Part shown: piece after piece, positions 1 through 4,537 of the stretch | Layout: each line of letters starts with the position of its first letter | Numbering within the stretch: position 1 is the first letter of the stretch | Source of the DNA: SSC4 sp964642445 | GTDB taxonomy: Bacteria; Chloroflexota; Anaerolineae; SSC4; Amarolineaceae | Direction: 5' to 3' | Assembly (NCBI GenBank): GCA_964642445.1 | Contig: CAZXQZ010000174.1 | Span: 1-9,767 of the forward strand | DNA length: 9,767 bases | The notes under the pieces: generated by a model | Databases searched by the model: none | The model's input: only the letters and a program-made list of their open reading frames with translations | What the model was told of the DNA's origin: nothing | Position numbers and translations under genes: made by a program

Positions 1-1233
1 CTGCCCACGATCGACGACTACTACGAGCCCTGGACCTACGACTACGAGGAGTTGTTCAATGCGCCCGAAGGGGAAGACCAGCCAACGGCGCGGGCCATCT
101 CGCTGATCACCGGCAAACCCATGGAGATCGAAGCCGGGCCAAACTGGGACGACGACTACGGCGGCTCCCCCGTCTACGCGGCCAACGACCCCAACCTGGA
201 GGCCCTGACGGAGGAAGAGCGCGAGCAGCTGGCCGAGATGGAGCGGGTGGTCTTCTTTTACCTGCCGCGCATCTGCAATCACTGTCTCAACCCCGGCTGT
301 GTGGCCGCCTGCCCGGCCGGCGCAGTCTACAAACGCGGCGAAGACGGCATCGTCCTGCTCAGCCAGGAGAAGTGCCGCGCCTGGCGCATGTGCATCTCTG
401 GCTGCCCCTACAAAAAGACCTACTTCAACTGGTCCACCGGCAAGTCCGAGAAGTGTATCCTCTGTTACCCCCGCCTGGAGAGCGGCCAGGCACCGGCCTG
501 CTTCCACTCCTGCGTAGGCCGCATTCGTTACCTGGGTGTGCTGCTCTACGACGCCGACCAGATCAAAACGGCGGCTTCGGTGGCCGATGCCGACCTGGTC
601 GAAGCGCAGCGTGCCATGATCCAGGACCCCTTCGACCCGGCGGTCATCGCCGCGGCGCGGGCTAACGGCATTGCGGAGGCGATGCTGCAGGCCGCGCAGA
701 ACTCACCGGTCTACAAGTTCGTCAAACAATGGAAATTGGCCCTGCCGCTGCATCCCAACTACCGGACGCTGCCCATGCTCTTTTACGTGCCGCCCATGCT
801 GCCGGTGCTGGCCAAGATCAAGGACGGCATCTATGACAACGCCGATGCGGCAAGTGTCAGCCTGGCGCCGCTGCTCAGCTCGCTCGAACAGGCGCGCATG
901 CCCCTGCGCTACATGGCCAGCCTCTTTTCCGCCGGCAACGCGGAGATCGTAGCGGCGGTCTACCGCAAGCTGATTGCCGTACGCATCGCCCTGCGCGGGC
1001 AAAAGGTGCACGATGTGACCGAAGCCGAGGTGCAAGAGGCGCTGCGAACCGGCGCCACCAACCTGGAAGAGGTAGAGGCCATCTACCGGCTGACGGCGCG
1101 CCCCACCTTCGAAGAACGTTTTGTGATCCCACCGCTGGCCCGGGAGACGGCAATCGAAGGCACCTCGGACCCATTCAAGCAGAAACGGGAGGGCGGTTTT
1201 GGCTTCCGCCAGGCACCCGTACGCGGAGCATGA
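1..1233 (+). CDS. narH: Respiratory nitrate reductase beta subunit NarH (5' end cut by window edge)
   Basis: Iron-sulfur subunit of the membrane-bound nitrate reductase; it passes electrons from the NarI hemes to the molybdenum subunit NarG on the cytoplasmic face. The frame is open from base 1 and shows 410 residues; family members run to about 480-515, so roughly 100 N-terminal residues, including the first cysteine group, lie outside. Numbering from base 1, the cysteine groups are C92/C95/C100/C104, C125/W128/C131/C135 and C152/C155/C167/C171. The Trp at 128 (bases 382-384) in place of a Cys is the NarH hallmark that makes one cluster [3Fe-4S]. The opening LPTIDDYYEPWTYDY segment and the block after the last Cys (VGRIRYLGVLLYDAD) are also typical NarH. 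The rest matches the C-terminal NarH domain. The TTG at 52 is internal, not a start. The stop overlaps a possible narJ ATG (ATGA). A NarGHI-type enzyme running as nitrite oxidoreductase cannot be excluded from this subunit. Confidence 0.97.
   Translation: MPTIDDYYEPWTYDYEELFNAPEGEDQPTARAISLITGKPMEIEAGPNWDDDYGGSPVYAANDPNLEALTEEEREQLAEMERVVFFYLPRICNHCLNPGCVAACPAGAVYKRGEDGIVLLSQEKCRAWRMCISGCPYKKTYFNWSTGKSEKCILCYPRLESGQAPACFHSCVGRIRYLGVLLYDADQIKTAASVADADLVEAQRAMIQDPFDPAVIAAARANGIAEAMLQAAQNSPVYKFVKQWKLALPLHPNYRTLPMLFYVPPMLPVLAKIKDGIYDNADAASVSLAPLLSSLEQARMPLRYMASLFSAGNAEIVAAVYRKLIAVRIALRGQKVHDVTEAEVQEALRTGATNLEEVEAIYRLTARPTFEERFVIPPLARETAIEGTSDPFKQKREGGFGFRQAPVRGA
1225..1228 (+). promoter_or_regulatory. 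Ribosome binding site that decides the narJ start
   Basis: GGAG lies one base before the ATG at 1230 but seven bases before the ATG at 1236. The spacing favours 1236 as the narJ start, so the ATGA overlap with the narH stop is probably not the real initiation site. The motif sits inside the last codons of narH, which fits coupled translation. Confidence 0.55.
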
Positions 1234-1235
1234 CG

Positions 1236-1793
1236 ATGAACCAGGCACACGAACGTCCGCTCTTTGCGTTGTTTTCTGAGCTGCTGGGTTATCCCAATCA
1301 GCGGTTGGCAACGGCCGCGGGCGAAGCGGCGGTCCTGGCTGAACCGCTCAGCCCCCCGGCCGCGGCCGGCCTGCGCCAGTTTCAAGCCTTCGCTGGCGAG
1401 ACGCCGCTGACGCGCGTAGAGGAAATCTACACCGGCGTGTTCGAGCTGGACGCGGCCTGTCATCCCTACGTCGGTTACCACCTGTTCGGTGAGTCGTACA
1501 AACGCAGCGCCTTCATCCTGGGCCTCAAGGATCGTTACCGGCCCTATGCGCTGACCTACGGCGTCGAACTGCCCGATCACCTGGCCGTGATCCTGGCCTA
1601 TCTGGCCGTCAACCGGGACCCGTGTGAGGCCGAGGTCCTGCTCACCGAAGCACTGCAGCCGGCACTGCACAAGATGTTGGCCAGCAAAGAAGAAGAGCCG
1701 CCCGACCCGGCCATCCCGCCACCACCGCCGCGGGGTGGTCCGTATCGTACGGTGCTGGAGGCGCTTAGTTCGATTTTGGAGTTTGGATTTTAG
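1236..1793 (+). CDS. narJ: Nitrate reductase molybdenum cofactor assembly chaperone NarJ
   Basis: Cytoplasmic chaperone of the NarJ/TorD/DmsD helical family; it binds apo-NarG, helps molybdenum cofactor insertion and holds back membrane docking until NarG is mature. About 185 residues from ATG 1236 (187 from ATG 1230). Family signs are the N-terminal LFALFSELLGYPNQRL helix, the central EEIYTGVFELDAACHPY block followed by GYHLFGESYKRSAF, and the LPDHLAVILAYLA helix. Position between narH and narI is diagnostic. It is shorter than the roughly 236-residue E. coli protein but in line with compact homologues. A proline-rich linker (PPDPAIPPPPPRGG) precedes the last helix. The final eight or so residues (SSILEFGF) are encoded by the AT-rich repeat starting near 1767, so the native C-terminus appears overwritten or extended. 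The TAG stop is inside the repeat. Confidence 0.95.
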   Translation: MNQAHERPLFALFSELLGYPNQRLATAAGEAAVLAEPLSPPAAAGLRQFQAFAGETPLTRVEEIYTGVFELDAACHPYVGYHLFGESYKRSAFILGLKDRYRPYALTYGVELPDHLAVILAYLAVNRDPCEAEVLLTEALQPALHKMLASKEEEPPDPAIPPPPPRGGPYRTVLEALSSILEFGF

Positions 1794-1848
1794 ATTTTGG
1801 ATTGGAGTTTCGATTTTGGAGTTTGGATTGGGAGTTTCGATTTTGGAG
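1767..1848 (+). repeat. AT-rich degenerate short tandem repeat across the narJ-narI junction
   Basis: A core reading AGTTTCGATTTTGGAG recurs at 1806 and 1833, with a near copy lacking one T at 1767. The copies at 1767 and 1806 continue into GTTTGGATT; the one at 1833 is cut short. Between them lies TTAGATTTTGGATTGG, built from the same GATTTTGGA word. Spacing is about 39 then 27 bases. Base composition breaks sharply from the GC-rich flanks. It resembles the heptamer-type STRR repeats known from cyanobacteria and, by my recollection, common in Chloroflexota intergenic DNA. Here it encodes the NarJ C-terminus and stop, and its last unit merges into the narI ribosome binding site. Confidence 0.85.
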
Positions 1849-1854
1849 GTGAGG
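1845..1854 (+). promoter_or_regulatory. narI ribosome binding site formed at the repeat edge
   Basis: GGAGGTGAGG precedes the narI ATG, with GGAGG ending eight bases before it. It is the strongest Shine-Dalgarno match seen in the window. Its first four bases are the end of the last repeat unit (TTTTGGAG), so the repeat array supplies part of the site. It fixes the narI start at 1858, although the same frame is open for some 230 bases upstream. Confidence 0.7.
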
Positions 1855-1857
1855 ATT

Positions 1858-2559
1858 ATGTTCGATACGGTGTTGTTTGTGGTCTTTCCCTATGTTGCGG
1901 TGATCGTCGCCGTTGTCATGGGCATTTACCGCTACCGCAGCAGCCGGTTTTCGTATTCCAGTTTCTCTTCGCAGTTCCTGGAAAACCGTCAGCTGTTTTG
2001 GGGCTCGGTGCCCTGGCACTACGGCATCATCCTGATTCTGTCGGCACACGTACTGGCATTTTTGGCCCCCACCTTGTGGGGTGATCTGCTCTCGGACCGC
2101 ATTCGCCTGTACGTGCTGGAGATCACCGGGCTGGCCATGGCGTTGATGACGGTGGTTGGACTGACCCTGCTGATCGTGCGGCGCTTGCGCAGCCCGCGGG
2201 TGAAGATCGTGACCACACGTGCCGACTGGCTGCTCCTGATCGTGCTGCTGACCCAGGTGGCGATCGGTTTCTGGATTGCGCTGGTCTACCGCTGGGGCTC
2301 AGGTTGGTATCTGCATACGGCGGTGCCGTGGCTGCAGTCGCTGGTGGTGCTCAACCCGCAGACGCAGTACGTCACGGCGCTGCCCTGGCTGGTGCAGCTG
2401 CACATGCTGTTGGGGTTCTTCATCATCCTGCTCTTCCCCTTCACGCGCCTGGTGCACGTGGTCACCTACCCAATCACCTACCTGTGGCGGCCGCTGCAAG
2501 TGGTCATCTGGAACCGGCGGGTGACGCAGAAACCAGAAGATGTGGCGAGGCGGCCGTAA
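1858..2559 (+). CDS. narI: Respiratory nitrate reductase gamma subunit NarI (diheme cytochrome b)
   Basis: Integral membrane subunit that oxidises quinol near the outer face and sends electrons through two b hemes to NarH; it also anchors the NarGH dimer. 233 residues with five hydrophobic segments, near residues 3-23, 50-72, 86-107, 123-144 and 180-203. Candidate axial heme ligands are His54, His64, His182 and His200. Their spacing (10 and 18 residues) equals that of the E. coli pairs 56/66 and 187/205. Segments such as WGSVPWHYGIILILSAHV and FTRLVHVVTYPITYLWRP are family signatures. The short charged C-terminal tail should face the cytoplasm. The start is fixed by the strong ribosome binding site. 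It is the last subunit gene of narGHJI; the next gene begins about 70 bases on, after two hairpins. Confidence 0.96.
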   Translation: MFDTVLFVVFPYVAVIVAVVMGIYRYRSSRFSYSSFSSQFLENRQLFWGSVPWHYGIILILSAHVLAFLAPTLWGDLLSDRIRLYVLEITGLAMALMTVVGLTLLIVRRLRSPRVKIVTTRADWLLLIVLLTQVAIGFWIALVYRWGSGWYLHTAVPWLQSLVVLNPQTQYVTALPWLVQLHMLLGFFIILLFPFTRLVHVVTYPITYLWRPLQVVIWNRRVTQKPEDVARRP

Positions 2560-2580
2560 ACCGTGGTCGCCAAACCCGCG

Positions 2581-2602
2581 CCCGGCCGGCATTGCGGCCG
2601 GG
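2581..2602 (+). promoter_or_regulatory. Strong intercistronic hairpin after narI
   Basis: A perfect 8-bp GC-only stem, CCCGGCCG (2581-2588) with CGGCCGGG (2595-2602), closes a 6-base loop GCATTG. It begins 22 bases after the narI stop. No T-run follows, so it is not a canonical intrinsic terminator. A 3'-end stabiliser or processing site that sets the ratio of nar message to downstream message is more likely. Confidence 0.6.
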
Positions 2603-2606
2603 ACAC

Positions 2607-2622
2607 CCTGCGTGTGCAGGAG
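2607..2622 (+). promoter_or_regulatory. Hairpin overlapping the ribosome binding site of the TDT gene
   Basis: CCTGC (2607-2611) can pair with GCAGG (2616-2620) around a GTGT loop. The right arm contains the first three bases of the AGGAG Shine-Dalgarno (2618-2622), which lies seven bases before ATG 2630. Pairing would partly hide the site. The stem is only 5 bp, so a regulatory role is a guess; the AGGAG itself supports start 2630. Confidence 0.4.
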
Positions 2623-2629
2623 CACTGAC

Positions 2630-3679
2630 ATGATGTTGCGCAGCCGCCTGGCGGAGACGGTGGCCGGTCTCTACCCCGGTTACTTTGCCCTGGTGATGGC
2701 CACGGGCATCGTCTCGATTGCGGCGTTTTTGTTGGGCATGCCGATCGTGGCCTGGGGACTGCTGCTGGTCAACGTCGCGGCCTACCTCGTCCTGTGCCTG
2801 CTGCTGCTGGGACGGTTGTTCCTCTTTTGGCCGCACCTGCTGGCGGACTTGCAGAGCCACGCACGGGGGCCGGGGTTTTTCACGGTGATTGCCGGCAGCT
2901 GCGTGCTCGGCGCCCAGCTGCTGCTGCTGACCAGCAACCGGTCGGTGGCCTGGGTATTGTGGGGCCTCAGCATCGGCCTGTGGGTGTTCGTGATGTACGC
3001 CTTCTTCACGGCGGTCATCATCCGCGAACACAAACCCAACCTGGAGGAGGGTATCAACGGCGCCTGGCTGATCGCCACCGTGGCGACGCAGTCGGTTTCG
3101 ATCCTGGGTGTACTGCTGCTGGTCGGCCTGGAGGACCCGCCCGCCGGCGCGTTCTTCTTCTGTCTGTGTATGTACCTGCTTGGCTGCATGCTCTATCTCA
3201 GCATCATCACCCTGATCTTTTACCGATTTACGTTTCTGAAACTCAACAGCGCCGATCTCACGCCACCCTATTGGATCAGCATGGGTGCAGTGGCGATTAC
3301 CACACTGGCCGGTGCGACCCTGATTTTGCATGCCGATCGCTGGTGGCTGCTAGGGGATCTGTTGCCCTTTCTGCAAGGTTTTACGCTCTTTTTTTGGGTC
3401 GCGGGGTCGTGGTGGATTCCGCTGCTGTTACTGCTCGGCTTCTGGCGGCACGTGATCAAACGTTTTCCCCTGCGTTACGATCCACAGTACTGGGGCATGG
3501 TCTTTCCATTGGGGATGTATACCGTCTGTACGTACCGATTGGCTCAGGCGATCCAGCTCGAAGTCCTGACCATTATCCCTCGCATTTTTGTGTACGTGGC
3601 GCTGCTGGCGTGGCTGGCGGCGTTCACCGGTCTGGCCATACATCTATGGAGACGGCTGAGTTTCCCCTCAGCCGTATGA
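2630..3679 (+). CDS. TDT/TehA/SLAC1-family ten-helix anion channel or transporter
   Basis: Integral membrane protein of the tellurite-resistance/dicarboxylate transporter (TDT) family, which includes TehA, yeast Mae1 and plant SLAC1 anion channels. 349 residues from ATG 2630. Ten hydrophobic segments are visible. The first, GYFALVMATGIVSIA, is the family signature; the ninth carries the MVFPLGMYT motif, where SLAC1/TehA structures place the pore-gating Phe (my assignment of the Phe here is inference). The frame is open back to 2540, inside narI, but those extra residues are Pro/Arg-rich and unlike a membrane protein. ATG 2630 has AGGAG seven bases upstream; a second ATG follows at 2633. It lies between narI and the FmdE gene, apparently in the same transcription unit. 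Substrate is not readable from sequence: nitrate or nitrite is suggested by context and by plant relatives that pass nitrate, while C4-dicarboxylate or sulfite export is also possible. Confidence 0.85.
   Translation: MMLRSRLAETVAGLYPGYFALVMATGIVSIAAFLLGMPIVAWGLLLVNVAAYLVLCLLLLGRLFLFWPHLLADLQSHARGPGFFTVIAGSCVLGAQLLLLTSNRSVAWVLWGLSIGLWVFVMYAFFTAVIIREHKPNLEEGINGAWLIATVATQSVSILGVLLLVGLEDPPAGAFFFCLCMYLLGCMLYLSIITLIFYRFTFLKLNSADLTPPYWISMGAVAITTLAGATLILHADRWWLLGDLLPFLQGFTLFFWVAGSWWIPLLLLLGFWRHVIKRFPLRYDPQYWGMVFPLGMYTVCTYRLAQAIQLEVLTIIPRIFVYVALLAWLAAFTGLAIHLWRRLSFPSAV
3652..3675 (+). promoter_or_regulatory. Hairpin at the TDT-fmdE junction
   Basis: A perfect 9-bp stem, ACGGCTGAG (3652-3660) with CTCAGCCGT (3667-3675), closes a 6-base loop TTTCCC. 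It occupies the last codons of the TDT gene and ends one base before its TGA. What follows is purine-rich (ATGAAAAGAGG) and is the fmdE ribosome binding region, with no T-run. It is therefore read as a processing or stability element, or an attenuator needing Rho, not an intrinsic terminator. Confidence 0.6.
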
Positions 3680-3697
3680 AAAGAGGAACAGTGTACC

Positions 3698-4399
3698 ATG
3701 CAATCGAACCTGGCGGAGCTCCTACACGTCTCGGCGCGACAACACAGCCATCTCTGCCCAAGGCAGGTCCTGGGTGTGCGAATTGGCCTGGCGGGCGTGG
3801 CAGCGTTGTTGACCTGGAATCCCGATAGACCCCAGCGTCCGCTCGTCATTCTGGAAACCGATGGCTGTTTTGCCGACGGTATCAGCGCGGCCACCGGCTG
3901 CACGGTGGGCAAACGCACGCTGCGCATCGAGGACTACGGCAAGGTGGCGGCCACCTTCGTCGATGTGGTCAGCGAGCGTGCCGTACGCATTGCGCCACGC
4001 GCCGGTGTGCGCCAGCGTGCCGGCGCCTATGCACCGGGCGAGTCCCGGCACTATTTTGCCCAGCTGACCGGTTACCAGGCCATGCCGGACGACGAGCTGC
4101 TCACGATCCAGCCGGTGCAGCTGACGCCCGGCGTGGCCGAGATCGTCAGCCGGCCTGGGGTGCGGGCGGAGTGTGCCGCGTGTGGTGAGGAAATCGTCAA
4201 TGAACGCGAGGTCTACCGCGAAGGACAGGTGCTGTGCCGGGCTTGCGCGGGTGCCGCTTATTACGCGCCCGGCCTGGACAACAGCCTTGCACCTCAGCCG
4301 ACCCCGCACAGGCGGGGACGAACTTTCGATTTCGCCCAGATCAGGCCCGTCAACCCAGATCCCAGTCGTCGAAGCCACGCCGGCCGATCGACACGGTGA
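3698..4399 (+). CDS. FmdE-family protein with C-terminal zinc ribbon
   Basis: Cytoplasmic protein of the FmdE family, named after subunit E of molybdenum formylmethanofuran dehydrogenase; bacterial members often sit near molybdenum or tungsten enzyme genes, but their biochemical role is not established. 233 residues. Visible features: the H16-x-H18-x-C20-P motif, then ETDGCFAD (C57) and TGCTVGK (C68), then EDYGK. A treble-clef or ribbon-type zinc site follows, C159-x2-C162 and C180-x2-C183. These Cys/His residues are the usual metal-binding set. The last 40 or so residues (from about 195) are Pro/Arg-rich with no family likeness and may be a late extension. The start is supported by GAGGA at 3683-3687. 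Lying behind narHJI and the TDT gene, a part in molybdenum handling for NarG or in sensing is plausible but inferred. No methanogenesis-type genes are nearby, so a true formylmethanofuran dehydrogenase role is unlikely. Confidence 0.88.
   Translation: MQSNLAELLHVSARQHSHLCPRQVLGVRIGLAGVAALLTWNPDRPQRPLVILETDGCFADGISAATGCTVGKRTLRIEDYGKVAATFVDVVSERAVRIAPRAGVRQRAGAYAPGESRHYFAQLTGYQAMPDDELLTIQPVQLTPGVAEIVSRPGVRAECAACGEEIVNEREVYREGQVLCRACAGAAYYAPGLDNSLAPQPTPHRRGRTFDFAQIRPVNPDPSRRSHAGRSTR
4302..4317 (+). other. Small GC hairpin inside the fmdE 3' tail
   Basis: CCCCGC (4302-4307) pairs with GCGGGG (4312-4317) around ACAG. It lies in the Arg/Pro-rich tail of the FmdE protein, past the zinc ribbon. A 6-bp GC stem is not rare in DNA of this composition and no T-run follows. 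It is noted because the coding tail around it looks non-conserved. Confidence 0.3.
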
Positions 4400-4408
4400 T
4401 CAGGAGCC

Positions 4409-4531
4409 ATGCGAGTATTTTTGATGTGCGCAACAGCCCTGCCGCTGACCCTCCTCGCCGCGGCATACACCGTCGACCTGGCGGGCTGTTCGGCATCTAC
4501 GATTGGGAAGCTGGCTGCGCCGGCGAGGTGA
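4409..4531 (+). CDS. Candidate 40-residue small protein with lipobox-like signal
   Basis: A short frame fills the gap between fmdE (stop 4399) and the first ATPase (ATG 4538): ATG 4409, TGA 4529-4531. The product starts MRVFLMCATALPLTLLAAAY, a charged residue then a hydrophobic stretch. It reaches LAGC at residues 24-27, which fits the lipobox [LVI][AST][GA]C, leaving a 14-residue tail after the Cys. AGGAG lies only two bases before the ATG, closer than ideal. An Asp at residue 23 just before the lipobox is unusual. Its stop overlaps the AGGTGA ribosome binding site of the next gene, which would allow coupled translation. It could be a real lipopeptide, a decayed remnant of an exported protein, or a leader frame without function. 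I do not recognise a homologue. Confidence 0.35.
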   Translation: MRVFLMCATALPLTLLAAAYTVDLAGCSASTIGKLAAPAR

Positions 4532-4537
4532 ATTCAA

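Noticed and set aside
1767..1848. CRISPR array
   Set aside because: Units are short, degenerate and unevenly spaced, and the intervening DNA is made of the same words rather than unique spacers.
1624..1857. Upstream extension of the narI frame through the repeat, which would give a longer NarI or a NarJ-NarI fusion
   Set aside because: The extension begins inside narJ in another frame and encodes Arg-rich then repeat-derived residues. The ATG at 1858 has the best ribosome binding site in the window and gives the normal NarI length.
2581..2602. Intrinsic terminator ending the nar operon after narI
   Set aside because: The stem is strong but no T-run follows and the next gene starts 28 bases later on the same strand.
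2540..2629. A 30-residue N-terminal extension of the TDT protein overlapping narI
   Set aside because: The residues are Pro/Arg-rich and not membrane-like, no ribosome binding site was seen, and AGGAG sits at proper distance from ATG 2630.
3652..3675. Intrinsic terminator after the TDT gene
   Set aside because: What follows is purine-rich and forms the fmdE ribosome binding region. No T-run is present on the + strand, and there is no matching tract for the minus strand.
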